From CAZWEJ01 sp964632435 (GTDB taxonomy: Bacteria > Patescibacteriota > Saccharimonadia > UBA4664 > SCTI01), in the NCBI GenBank assembly GCA_964632435.1, contig CAZWEJ010000001.1, positions 29,859 through 93,858 of the forward strand: a DNA stretch of 64,000 nucleotides. The letters are read 5' to 3'. The notes below the pieces were generated by a model that did not search any database, was not told the origin of the DNA, and saw only the letters and a list, made by a program, of their open reading frames with translations. Numbering within the stretch: the first letter of the stretch is position 1; the number at the start of each line of letters is the position of its first letter. Shown piece after piece: positions 32,931 through 40,415 of the stretch. Made by a program: the position numbers and the translations under genes.

Positions 32931-33797
32931 ATGAAGCTGTTACTACACAAAAGCACGCAGCGGCATATTGACGGAATTATAGCGAACCCAGGTGGTTCGT
33001 TTCTGTTTCATGGGCCATCAAACATGGGTAAAACCTTGGCTGCGCTTGAAGTGGCCCGGCAGTTAAACTGCGATAATTGCGCTGACGAAAGTTGTAAGTC
33101 TTGTTTAATGCTAAAGGCTGGTATGCACCCAGACATTGAGCTAATGGGTCAGGATGACAAGAACAAGATCGGTATTGAAGCGGTCCAAAATTTGATAAAG
33201 AAACTGAAGTACTCTGCTTACGATCCATCAAGTCATAGAGTAGTGATCATCGATAACGCAGAAACGCTGACGCTGCCCGCTCAGAATGCTCTGCTCAAGG
33301 TTCTTGAGGAGCCTCCTGTATCTACTACATTCATTCTGACAGCCGTTAGCCCTGTTAGTATTCTAGAAACTATTGTTTCGAGATGTCAGCCAGTGTATTT
33401 TGGACCTTTATCAACTGATGAGCTATTGAGTCTAGATGGCCTGAAAAGCCTTCCAAGAGATGATGCAGAAAAGATAATCGAAGCCGGTGCCCACAAGCCA
33501 GGTGAGATTATTTCGAATCTTAAAAATGAAGAGACTGGTGACAGTTTGGATCTAGCTGAACATATGATCACTTCTAATGACCTTTTTTCAAAGTTGAAAA
33601 TATCTGCAACGGTCGCGAAGCACCCAGAAAAGATCTGGCGATTTGTAGATGTTCTGGAGTCGCTTGCTAAAAAACGTGCTCGAAAGGGAGATAACCCGGC
33701 AAGCATTATTGCAGTTGATCGATTAAGAAGACGACTTTCAACTAATATTAATCCCAAATCGGCTTTAGAGGCTTTCGCGGTGGAGACAGCATGCTAG
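32931..33797 (+). CDS. holB: DNA polymerase III delta' subunit (clamp-loader component)
   Basis: 288 aa. P-loop GPSNMGKT near residue 25, four-cysteine zinc module (CDNCADESCKSC), and the (I)VSRCQP arginine-finger motif of clamp-loader ATPases. Works with DnaX (52686). AAGGAGG lies 12 bases ahead of the ATG; a TATAAT at 32919-32924 could also start a leaderless mRNA. Overlaps the TPR gene by seven bases. Confidence 0.85.
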   Translation: MKLLLHKSTQRHIDGIIANPGGSFLFHGPSNMGKTLAALEVARQLNCDNCADESCKSCLMLKAGMHPDIELMGQDDKNKIGIEAVQNLIKKLKYSAYDPSSHRVVIIDNAETLTLPAQNALLKVLEEPPVSTTFILTAVSPVSILETIVSRCQPVYFGPLSTDELLSLDGLKSLPRDDAEKIIEAGAHKPGEIISNLKNEETGDSLDLAEHMITSNDLFSKLKISATVAKHPEKIWRFVDVLESLAKKRARKGDNPASIIAVDRLRRRLSTNINPKSALEAFAVETAC

Positions 33798-34456
33798 GTG
33801 TATTATTCCTAGCCGGAGTAAGCTTTTATCTTTATCGGTTGCTTGGTGGGGCTCCAAACCTTCATCTTAAGAGTAGTAAATCAGGAGCGGGCGCTGTAAC
33901 TGGTACAGCCAAAATTGCTGAATTAACAGAATATGCGTCAAGATTAAGGGCTGCCAATAAATATACAAGTGCTGAAAAAGTATATCTTCAGATTCTGAAA
34001 ATAGACCATAAGCATGTATCTACCTATAGCCGGTTAGGAACTCTATATTCGGCCATGAAAAATTATGGTGATGCCATTGAATGTTTCCAGATGACAACAC
34101 AGCTTAAACCATCTGGTACGACATTTTATAACTTAGGTCTCGCATACTTTGAGAACAGAAATTATATTAAGGCGGTTGCCGCTTTCGAGAAATCTATCAT
34201 GTTCGAGCCCACCGTTCAGCGCTACATTGGCTTAGCAAAGGCTTATAAGAAAATTGGTGACAATACCAAAATGATTGGAGCTCTTGAGCAAGCTATAGTA
34301 ATTGAGCCTTCAACAAAGGTTCTTTGGGTTTTGGCAGATGCTTATGATTCAATCGGCAAGAAACATGAGGCATCGGCAGTTAAGCAGCGAATTGCTCAAC
34401 TCGACCCCAGAGATGAGAGGCTGCGAAAGCAAAAAATACCAGCAAAGGCTATTTGA
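33791..34456 (+). CDS. membrane-anchored TPR-repeat protein
   Basis: 221 aa. A short N-terminal membrane segment (residues about 2-18), a linker, then about four tetratricopeptide repeats from residue 45 to 205 (for example YSRLGTLYSAMKNYGDAIECF and FYNLGLAYFENRNYIKAVAAF). Likely a protein-interaction scaffold at the membrane. Starts within the end of holB. Confidence 0.8.
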   Translation: MLGVLFLAGVSFYLYRLLGGAPNLHLKSSKSGAGAVTGTAKIAELTEYASRLRAANKYTSAEKVYLQILKIDHKHVSTYSRLGTLYSAMKNYGDAIECFQMTTQLKPSGTTFYNLGLAYFENRNYIKAVAAFEKSIMFEPTVQRYIGLAKAYKKIGDNTKMIGALEQAIVIEPSTKVLWVLADAYDSIGKKHEASAVKQRIAQLDPRDERLRKQKIPAKAI

Positions 34457-34481
34457 TATAACGGGTTAAAAGTGCTATGCT
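34453..34481 (+). promoter_or_regulatory. promoter of the tRNA cluster
   Basis: TTGATA (34453-34458), 17 bases, TATGCT (34476-34481). The -35 overlaps the stop codon of the TPR gene. About 30 bases lie between it and the first tRNA. Confidence 0.55.
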
Positions 34482-34511
34482 ACTTGGGTTGAAATCGGCC
34501 GAGAGCAGCCT

Positions 34512-34586
34512 GCCGACGTAGCTCAATGGCAGAGCAACAGTTTTGTAAACTGTAGGTTGCGGGTTCAATTCCTGTCGTCGGCTCCA
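34512..34586 (+). tRNA. tRNA-Thr (anticodon TGT)
   Basis: Acceptor GCCGACG/CGTCGGC, D stem GCTC/GAGC, anticodon stem ACAGT/ACTGT with loop TTTGTAA, T arm GCGGG-TTCAATT-CCTGT. Discriminator T and an encoded CCA at 34584-34586. Confidence 0.95.
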
Positions 34587-34595
34587 TTAAAACCT

Positions 34596-34682
34596 GCCGG
34601 GTTACCCAAGCGGCCAACGGGGGCAGACTGTAAATCTGCTGGCGATATGCCTTCGGGAGTTCGAATCTCTCACCCGGCACCA
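34596..34682 (+). tRNA. tRNA-Tyr (anticodon GTA)
   Basis: Acceptor GCCGGGT/ACCCGGC, anticodon stem GCAGA/TCTGC with loop CTGTAAA, long variable arm as expected for bacterial tRNA-Tyr, T loop TTCGAAT. Discriminator A and encoded CCA. Confidence 0.95.
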
Positions 34683-34685
34683 TTT

Positions 34686-34760
<75 letters not shown>

Positions 34761-34777
34761 TTTAGAAAGGAATAATT

Positions 34778-34981
34778 ATGGCAACATCTAAAAAACTCAC
34801 TTTAGGAACAGATAAGAAGCTATCCGGTGTATGTGCTGGTTTAGCCGAGTATTTTGATTTTGATGTGACAATCGTTCGTCTCGCAATGCTGTTTTTCATT
34901 TTAGTTACAGGTATTTTCCCGGGACTAGTCTTCTACATCATTGCAGCGATCGTTATGCCAGAGAAGAAGGAAAGTAAGTAA
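34778..34981 (+). CDS. PspC-domain membrane protein
   Basis: 67 aa. (K)KLSGVCAGLAEYFDFDVTIVRL at residues 14-35 is the PspC signature, followed by a hydrophobic segment with a glycine/proline break and the MPEKK end. GAAAGGAATAATT precedes the ATG. The family includes phage-shock regulators, but small single-domain forms like this have no settled function. Its TAA overlaps the rpmG ATG by one base. Confidence 0.85.
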   Translation: MATSKKLTLGTDKKLSGVCAGLAEYFDFDVTIVRLAMLFFILVTGIFPGLVFYIIAAIVMPEKKESK

Positions 34982-35142
34982 TGCCTAAGCGTAACAGACC
35001 ATATTTCGCTTTGGAGTGTACCGAGTGTCACAACCGAAACTACACTACAAACAAGAATCCAAAGAATACTACAGACCGTCTTGAGCTAAAGAAGTTTTGC
35101 CGACACGACGGCAAAGTTACTGTACATCGCGAAACCAAGTAA
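34981..35142 (+). CDS. rpmG: 50S ribosomal protein L33 (bL33)
   Basis: 53 aa. The ECTECHNRNYTT(N)KN(P)KNT and RLELKKFC segments are typical of L33. The first zinc knuckle is C13-x2-C16. The second, normally CPRC, reads C40-R-H42, so zinc binding would need histidine or may be lost. Usually rpmG is next to secE; here it is with tRNA genes and secE is 10 kb away. Confidence 0.93.
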   Translation: MPKRNRPYFALECTECHNRNYTTNKNPKNTTDRLELKKFCRHDGKVTVHRETK

Positions 35143-35169
35143 GATTGTTTGATACAATTATGTTCAGAC

Positions 35170-35191
35170 CCTGATTCCATTCGGATTCAGG
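35170..35191 (+). terminator. terminator-like hairpin after rpmG
   Basis: CCTGATTCC (35170-35178) pairs with GGATTCAGG (35183-35191) with one mismatch around ATTC, followed by CTCTGTTTTA. Confidence 0.6.
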
Positions 35192-35202
35192 CTCTGTTTT
35201 AT

Positions 35203-35278
35203 AGGGGTGTAGCTCAGCTGGTAGAGCAACGGTCTCCAAAACCGTGTGTCGTGGGTTCGAGTCCTGCCACCCCTGCCA
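35203..35278 (+). tRNA. tRNA-Trp (anticodon CCA)
   Basis: Acceptor AGGGGTG/CACCCCT, D stem GCTC/GAGC, anticodon stem ACGGT/ACCGT with loop CTCCAAA, T loop TTCGAGT, discriminator G and encoded CCA. Confidence 0.95.
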
Positions 35279-35284
35279 ATTTGT

Positions 35285-35290
35285 TATTAT
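35285..35290 (+). promoter_or_regulatory. -10 box of the methyltransferase gene (leaderless)
   Basis: TATTAT at 35285-35290 lies just after the tRNA-Trp 3' end and 6 bases ahead of the ATG at 35297. There is no ribosome site. The -35 would lie inside the tRNA gene and is weak. Confidence 0.4.
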
Positions 35291-35296
35291 CTGCAT

Positions 35297-35890
35297 ATGA
35301 CGCATAATTTTCAACAAATCGTTAATGACCCAATCAGAATCCGTAGTATCTTGGATAATTGCTCATTTGTAGGAACTTATGAGCGCTGGGTTAAGCGCAA
35401 GAAATTTATTTCTGACGCAATAAATCAGAGCGGTAGTTTTCTCGACATAGGATGCGGAAACGGTTTCTTGATACGATCCTTACAGGAATGGTCAAATTTT
35501 GAGCTAATCCCTTTTGGGGTAGATATTGATGAGACCTATATTCTTAAGGCAAAAGAAATGTTCCCTGAGAACGCAAATAACTTTTCAGTACTAGATGCAC
35601 GCAATTTAGTTAAACTTCGACAAGTAGGCCTGCCGGACAAGTATAATTCTGTTTATTTTAGTAATATATGGACCGAGGGTGCAGTAAATACTTCTAAAAC
35701 GATGATTCAGGAATTGCTTGAACACGTTAACCCAGGCGGCCGATTAATTATTGGTTTTTACGATGAAGATCCTGAAAAAAATTTACGAATGCTTAATTTA
35801 ACTGAAGAAGCGGGTGTCAAATGGTCGGGCAGTAAAAAGAACCCAAGTGGAACAAATATAGTTGCCTGGGTGGACCAGGGCAGTTCCTGA
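35297..35890 (+). CDS. class I SAM-dependent methyltransferase
   Basis: 197 aa from the ATG at 35297; the reading frame extends upstream through the tRNA gene and that part is rejected. Motif I FLDIGCGNGFL near residue 52, motif II (GVDIDETYI), and a post-motif (NPGGRLIIGFYDE) as in class I enzymes. Substrate unknown. No SD sequence is visible. Confidence 0.8.
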   Translation: MTHNFQQIVNDPIRIRSILDNCSFVGTYERWVKRKKFISDAINQSGSFLDIGCGNGFLIRSLQEWSNFELIPFGVDIDETYILKAKEMFPENANNFSVLDARNLVKLRQVGLPDKYNSVYFSNIWTEGAVNTSKTMIQELLEHVNPGGRLIIGFYDEDPEKNLRMLNLTEEAGVKWSGSKKNPSGTNIVAWVDQGSS

Positions 35891-35916
35891 GGGCCTGTTG
35901 TAAGTCGGGCATGCCA

Positions 35917-35945
35917 TTGCAATTATGCTTACTATGTTGTATAGT
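35917..35945 (+). promoter_or_regulatory. promoter of the GC-rich gene at 35997
   Basis: TTGCAA (35917-35922), 17 bases, TATAGT (35940-35945). Predicted start near 35952. Confidence 0.6.
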
Positions 35946-35953
35946 AATCAAAT

Positions 35954-35988
35954 CTCCCAAACGTAGGGAGCGTTCCGACCTGGAGGTC
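35954..35988 (+). promoter_or_regulatory. leader hairpins with a folded ribosome site
   Basis: CTCCC (35954-35958) pairs with GGGAG (35966-35970) at the 5' end of the predicted mRNA. Next GACC-TGGA-GGTC (35977-35988) places the ribosome site TGGAGGT inside a small hairpin, so initiation may be gated by structure. The ATG is at 35997. Confidence 0.4.
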
Positions 35989-35996
35989 ATTCAATA

Positions 35997-36536
35997 ATGC
36001 CAGTTCCTTCTCTGATCGATCGCGAGATGTGCGAGATCGCCTGGGAGATGATCGGTCCCGTTGTCCGCTTCATGAACGAGCGCGACGAGAAGGGGGCCGG
36101 TCACGTCATCGTTCTGAATCCCGCAGTTCCGTTCGAGCCGAAGTACCATGGTCGCATCGACGACCCGGAGTTCGTCGGTATGTTCTTCGACGAGGTCGTC
36201 ATCTACGACGCACCCGTCGGGGCTCCCGGCAAGAAGTTCTTCGACACAGCCCTCAACAAGGCGTACGTGTCGTTCGTCACCGGCGTCGAGTCTCACCGAG
36301 TCCAGGTCGACGCCCCGTGGGCTTACGAGCCCGGCATGACCAAGTGGGGCGGCAGCGCCGTCAAGTCGCTCGGCAACAGCCGGCTCATCGTGGCCTACTC
36401 GGGTCACACCGAGATCGTCGATCGCATGATCTCCCGCATGCTGGCAGAGGCCATCGAGGCCCTCACCTGCACGCGGATGCGAGGGATCATGGAGTCCGAG
36501 GAGCGACTGCTCCCCGAGTCGATTCTGGTCGGCTAG
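35997..36536 (+). CDS. GC-rich gene of unknown function, with a hammerhead ribozyme in its 3' region
   Basis: 179 aa, ATG with TGGAGGT upstream. Base use is clearly GC-richer, especially in third positions, than the flanking genes. No signal peptide. Segments such as FFDTALNKAYVSF and a late glycine strand (WGGSAVKSLGNSRLIVAYSGHTEIV) faintly recall the HbpS/GlcG fold (DUF336), but this is a weak resemblance and no haem ligand can be assigned. A Pro/Glu-rich C-terminus follows. It has its own promoter and leader hairpins. Thirty bases after its stop a hammerhead ribozyme begins. Foreign origin is likely. Confidence 0.65.
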   Translation: MPVPSLIDREMCEIAWEMIGPVVRFMNERDEKGAGHVIVLNPAVPFEPKYHGRIDDPEFVGMFFDEVVIYDAPVGAPGKKFFDTALNKAYVSFVTGVESHRVQVDAPWAYEPGMTKWGGSAVKSLGNSRLIVAYSGHTEIVDRMISRMLAEAIEALTCTRMRGIMESEERLLPESILVG

Positions 36537-36548
36537 CTGTACAGGCCG

Positions 36549-36568
36549 CCGGGAGCCTTTAATCCCGG
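36549..36568 (+). promoter_or_regulatory. hairpin competing with the ribozyme fold
   Basis: CCGGGA (36549-36554) pairs with TCCCGG (36563-36568). The last three bases of its 3' arm are also the first three of ribozyme stem III, so the two folds compete. No T-run follows. Confidence 0.5.
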
Positions 36569-36624
36569 TATAGTCAACGAATGTGAGTTTGTTCTGATGA
36601 GCTCAAAAGAGCGAAACTATGCCG
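36566..36624 (+). ncRNA. type III hammerhead self-cleaving ribozyme
   Basis: All conserved parts are present in the right order. Stem III: CGGTATAG (36566-36573) with CTATGCCG (36617-36624), eight pairs with one G-U. Cleavage triplet GUC ends at 36575. Stem I: AACGAA (36576-36581) with TTTGTT (36588-36593), loop TGTGAG. Core CTGATGA (36594-36600). Stem II: GCTC (36601-36604) with GAGC (36609-36612), loop AAAA. Core GAAA (36613-36616). The open end is stem III, hence type III. It lies after the GC-rich gene and just before the next promoter, so it should cut the 3' region of that mRNA after position 36575. Confidence 0.9.
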
Positions 36625-36632
36625 AAGACCTT

Positions 36633-36661
36633 TTGACATAAATAGCCAATAGTTTTATAGT
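36633..36661 (+). promoter_or_regulatory. promoter of the 36697 gene
   Basis: TTGACA (36633-36638), 17 bases, TATAGT (36656-36661), a near-consensus promoter that begins 9 bases after the hammerhead. The ribozyme is therefore upstream of this transcript and not part of it. Confidence 0.75.
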
Positions 36662-36696
36662 ATGGCGATCTAGTACCTTCAATTAAAAGGAGAATG

Positions 36697-37215
36697 ATGT
36701 TCCGCTTTCGTCGTCACCGGCAGATCGGGGCTCCGTTCTACTTGGTTCGAGAATTGACCGATCAAGAGTGGGGTAACTCGGTTCGCGTAAATATGTGGAA
36801 TGGGTTCGCTGCAAGCTTTGAGGGGCACGAATTCCTGATCCTTCGAGGTGATACGGAATCTTCGAAGCGAATTGCGGATATGGCGGCTTACTGTCTTGGG
36901 CCAAATATTGAGGTCCGATGCGATCTGGCAGTCAGCGGTGAATGGCACACTGTATCATCGCCGACCATCGAATACATCGGGCAGTATGCGCAGGCAATCT
37001 TGCCAAGAACCTTAATTGCTGTAGTCCCAACCGGGATGTTCAAGCAGCTTGGACTTAAGCTCCAAAGAGAAAATAGACGTATTGATATTTTCAGCAGCCT
37101 CATCCTTAAAGGAGAGTCCGGATCAAAGTCTTATACAAGGATCCAGGTAATTCATCAGCCGGTCACTGCGATTGACGAGTTCAGCGATCGGTTCACCAGC
37201 GGCAAAAGTCTCTAG
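36697..37215 (+). CDS. hypothetical protein
   Basis: 172 aa from the second of two adjacent ATGs, chosen for better spacing from AAGGAG (36687-36692); the first is at 36694. Basic start (MFRFRRHRQ), no membrane segment. Mixed alpha/beta composition with strands such as HEFLILRG and RTLIAVVPTG. No family recognised. It has its own promoter and terminator, so it is a single-gene unit. Confidence 0.65.
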   Translation: MFRFRRHRQIGAPFYLVRELTDQEWGNSVRVNMWNGFAASFEGHEFLILRGDTESSKRIADMAAYCLGPNIEVRCDLAVSGEWHTVSSPTIEYIGQYAQAILPRTLIAVVPTGMFKQLGLKLQRENRRIDIFSSLILKGESGSKSYTRIQVIHQPVTAIDEFSDRFTSGKSL

Positions 37216-37216
37216 A

Positions 37217-37246
37217 GGTCGCCCAGTGCAAAATTGGGCGGCCTTT
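37217..37246 (+). terminator. intrinsic terminator after the 36697 gene
   Basis: GGTCGCCCA (37217-37225) pairs with TGGGCGGCC (37235-37243) with one wobble, then TTTATATTT. Confidence 0.75.
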
Positions 37247-37276
37247 ATATTTCTCAAAAGACTTATGCTTATCTGG

Positions 37277-37282
37277 TATACT
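37277..37282 (+). promoter_or_regulatory. -10 box of the P-type ATPase gene
   Basis: TATACT at 37277-37282 places the start near 37289, three bases ahead of the GTG at 37292. No good -35 is visible. The mRNA would be nearly leaderless. Confidence 0.4.
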
Positions 37283-37291
37283 TGCATCAAG

Positions 37292-39787
37292 GTGAGCTAC
37301 TATAATAGTCAAGTAGAAGCGGTAATTCGTGATCTGCAGAGTACTGCAGAAGGTATTTCGCCTACTGAAGCCAAGAAACGCCTACAGCAGTATGGGCATA
37401 ACCGGATCAAGCTCAAACGTAAGCGGTCAATACTTTACGACATCATAGAGCCCTTTAAGAGCGCTTTTGTTCTTATTCTCATAATTGCCGCAGCTATCAG
37501 TATTTTTCTTGATAAGAGGCTGGACGCTGCTGTTATTGCCGCAATTGTGGTTATCAACTCAATCATCTATTACGTTCAGCGTATTACCGCCAGTCGCGCG
37601 CTGAAAAGCTTGCGCCAAAAGGACTCTCATATAGTTGAGGTGGTTCGGGGTAACAAAAATTATCGTGTACAAGCAGATACTTTAGTGCCTGGAGACATCG
37701 TAATCCTGTCCGAGGGGTCTAAAGTGCCTGCAGATGGGCGCATCGTTGAAACTACGGACCTGACAGTTAATGAATCTGTGCTTACGGGGGAGTCACTCCC
37801 AGTAAGCAAGACCGCAGAGGCTATTGAAGGCGGCCATCCCATATACGAGCAATCAAATATGGTCTTTCAAGGCACTTTTGTCGTATCCGGAATTTCGAAA
37901 TTTGTTGTCTCGGGTACCGGTAACTCAACTGAGATGGCAAAGATTGCAAAGCTCTCAAGCGACACTCAATCACTAAGCCCGATGCAAAAAAAGATCGACA
38001 GTATGACTTCAAAGATAGTCATCGCCTCAATTAGTGGAGCAGTATTGGCGTTTGGTTTGGGTATATATCGTGGATTTGACCCATCAGAAATGCTTCGATT
38101 TGCGCTATCTCTTACAGTAGCCGCGGTTCCAGAGGGGTTGCCTATAGCTTTGACAATCATTCTTATATTCGGGGTTAGACGAATGGCCAAAAAAAATGCA
38201 CTTGTTCGTAACCTTCATGCGGTTGAGACACTTGGCCAAACAACACTAGTCGCAACCGACAAAACCGGAACGATTACCAAAAACCAACTTACAATTGCCC
38301 ATAGGTGGCATCCCGGTAATAAAACTGGAGAGCTTGACGAGGCGGCATGGCTATCGCTTGCAATCCATGGTCATCACGGAGTTGATCCAATCGAACAGGT
38401 TATCAATAGCCAGCTTGAGCAAGACAAACCTAATGGCTGGAAGAGGGTCAAAATTATTCCATTCAATCAAAAGCTCAGAGTCAGTGGAGCTGTTTGGAAG
38501 GATGGTTCAAAGTTCCTAACTTATCTTAAGGGTGCGCCCGAAGTTGTCGTTGATCATTCTAGCCTCAGCACCGACCAAAAAAAGGCTGTTAAGCAAGAGA
38601 TTGCCCAGCTTAGCCGAGATGGTCACAGGCTTATCGGGTTTGCTTCTAATGTCTCACAATCGCCCAGCATGGATGAGCTCCCAAAAGACCTCAAATTTGA
38701 AGGGATAATTGCGTTTTCCGACCAGATGAGGCCAGGAATTCCTGAGTCTATAAAGGCGACGCATGAAGCCGGCATTAAAGTCATCATGCTTACCGGCGAT
38801 CATATTGAGACGGCCCGAAATTTTGGGCAGCAGGCAGGGATAATTGATAGCAATTCAAGTTCCGCCGAGGGCAAATTGATTGAAAAGCTTAGCCTAACGC
38901 AAATAAGACACCTATTGGGCAATGTTAAGGTTTTCGGGCGCGTCCTGCCGGAGCACAAATACAAAATTCTACAGGCTGTTGAGCGAAGCGAGATAACAGC
39001 AATGACCGGTGATGGCGTTAACGATGTGCCAGCCTTAGTAAAAGCGGATGTTGGGCTAGCAATGGGCAATGGTACCGATGCCGCCAAAGAAGCATCCGAT
39101 GTGGTGCTTCTAGATAACAACTACGCCACCATTGTGGAGGCTATTCGTGAAGGCCGAACAATCCTAGCCAATGTTCGTAAAATGATTTTCTTCCTTTTTT
39201 CGTCGACGGTTGGGGAAATAATGATAATGGTTGGAGCACTTATCGCCGGTCTTCCTCTTCCTTTGACTGCTATTCAAATTCTTTGGATCAATCTTGTCAC
39301 TGACGGGATAACCGTAATACCACTTGGATTAGAGCCCCCAGAAGAGGCGCATATGAAAAGAGCCCCTGAAAAAATAAAAGGAGGCCTTATAAAGCGCAAA
39401 ATGGCGTACCGAATTGGCCTAACTTCTGCCGTGATGCTTTTCTTAACGCTCGGCGTATTTTGGGTTTATCTGCCGTTAGGTTTAGCCGCAGCCCAAACTA
39501 TGGCATTTGCAACACTTGCTGCCGTTCAATGGGCTAATGTTCTGAATGCGAGAAGTGATCACGCCTCATTTCTTGAAGGAATCAAACGTCCCAACTTTTG
39601 GCTTTGGGGGACCATACTATTTTCGATGACCCTTCAGGCATTTGTTTACTGGGGGCCTCTTGGCCAAATTCTTGGTACCGTTCAACTCGGTTTGAGGGAA
39701 GTATGGGTGTTGGTTGGTGTCGCGCTCATAATGCTAACCTTCGGGGATGTATTTAAGAGAATTTTGAATCACAAACACTTATCATAA
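37292..39787 (+). CDS. P-type cation-transporting ATPase, Ca2+ (P2A) type
   Basis: 831 aa from the GTG at 37292; the frame extends 40 codons upstream across the terminator of the previous gene, which is rejected. N-terminal cation-ATPase domain, LTGES actuator motif, PEGLP in M4, phosphorylation motif DKTGT with D323, and the GDGVNDVPAL hinge. M5 has STVGE and M6 NLVTDG, matching the SERCA-type metal-site pattern and suggesting Ca2+ export; Mn2+ is possible. About ten membrane segments. Confidence 0.9.
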   Translation: MSYYNSQVEAVIRDLQSTAEGISPTEAKKRLQQYGHNRIKLKRKRSILYDIIEPFKSAFVLILIIAAAISIFLDKRLDAAVIAAIVVINSIIYYVQRITASRALKSLRQKDSHIVEVVRGNKNYRVQADTLVPGDIVILSEGSKVPADGRIVETTDLTVNESVLTGESLPVSKTAEAIEGGHPIYEQSNMVFQGTFVVSGISKFVVSGTGNSTEMAKIAKLSSDTQSLSPMQKKIDSMTSKIVIASISGAVLAFGLGIYRGFDPSEMLRFALSLTVAAVPEGLPIALTIILIFGVRRMAKKNALVRNLHAVETLGQTTLVATDKTGTITKNQLTIAHRWHPGNKTGELDEAAWLSLAIHGHHGVDPIEQVINSQLEQDKPNGWKRVKIIPFNQKLRVSGAVWKDGSKFLTYLKGAPEVVVDHSSLSTDQKKAVKQEIAQLSRDGHRLIGFASNVSQSPSMDELPKDLKFEGIIAFSDQMRPGIPESIKATHEAGIKVIMLTGDHIETARNFGQQAGIIDSNSSSAEGKLIEKLSLTQIRHLLGNVKVFGRVLPEHKYKILQAVERSEITAMTGDGVNDVPALVKADVGLAMGNGTDAAKEASDVVLLDNNYATIVEAIREGRTILANVRKMIFFLFSSTVGEIMIMVGALIAGLPLPLTAIQILWINLVTDGITVIPLGLEPPEEAHMKRAPEKIKGGLIKRKMAYRIGLTSAVMLFLTLGVFWVYLPLGLAAAQTMAFATLAAVQWANVLNARSDHASFLEGIKRPNFWLWGTILFSMTLQAFVYWGPLGQILGTVQLGLREVWVLVGVALIMLTFGDVFKRILNHKHLS

Positions 39788-39801
39788 GCTTAAGCGCTTT
39801 A

Positions 39802-39830
39802 TTGACTTTCGTGACGTCGGAATCGATACT
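39802..39830 (+). promoter_or_regulatory. promoter giving a leaderless DUF218-like transcript
   Basis: TTGACT (39802-39807), 17 bases, GATACT (39825-39830). The GTG at 39837 coincides with the predicted start. Confidence 0.5.
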
Positions 39831-39836
39831 TAAGGA

Positions 39837-40415
39837 GTGAATCCTTTTCGTTTAATAAATATGCCGGTTGAGCCCCTGGTTGCATCGTGGAATGGCGAAT
39901 ACGAAACCAGAGGAAAGCTGAGCGACGCCGATTGTGTAATTGGCCTTTCGTTCGGATATCGTGGCGAGGGCAAGAATGTTACTCCCGGATTAAGCAACCA
40001 AGATCTGGCAAATGTGGCATTCAAGCAATTCGCAAACCTCCCCAAAATTCTTCAATTCGAGATTGCGGATGCTTACTCTCAGCTGGATGCTCATGATTCC
40101 AATAAGGTTATTCGTATCGAAAAGCACCGCAAAAGGGGAAAGTACTTGGATACCCGAGAAGTTGTTGAGCAGGCAAAAATTGTAATGGACGCAAACGGCT
40201 GGAGTAAACCGGTTCTGTTGGCGCATCCCTATCATATGCCCAGAGTTCAGCTAGTTTGCGATAAACTAGGCATTGATTGGATCGCAACTGATGCCTCGGT
40301 CGGCCAAATTGAGTTTGACCCTCTTTCGACTCAAAAATGGACCAGAGATTTAGACCATTGGCGCGGTTATGAGCCACTTGCGATGGCATTTTATGGCTTA
40401 AAGGGGTGGGTATGA
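39837..40415 (+). CDS. DUF218/YdcF-like protein
   Basis: 192 aa, GTG start; an ATG 24 bases later is an alternative. The segment PVLLAHPYHMPRVQLVCDKLGIDW resembles the (V)TSxFHMPRA motif of DUF218 proteins, and an N-terminal strand (DCVIGLSFGYRGEG) fits the start of that fold. No signal peptide. Members have been linked to envelope metabolism, but the function is not settled. Overlaps the oxidoreductase gene. Confidence 0.6.
   Translation: MNPFRLINMPVEPLVASWNGEYETRGKLSDADCVIGLSFGYRGEGKNVTPGLSNQDLANVAFKQFANLPKILQFEIADAYSQLDAHDSNKVIRIEKHRKRGKYLDTREVVEQAKIVMDANGWSKPVLLAHPYHMPRVQLVCDKLGIDWIATDASVGQIEFDPLSTQKWTRDLDHWRGYEPLAMAFYGLKGWV

Noticed and set aside
36029..36562. Arg/His-rich 177-codon frame overlapping the GC-rich gene at 35997
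   Set aside because: Frame-shifted reading of GC-rich codons; composition is implausible and the 35997 frame has the start signals.
37172..37291. 40-codon N-terminal extension of the P-type ATPase
   Set aside because: It would begin inside the previous gene and run through its terminator; a promoter and GTG lie downstream.
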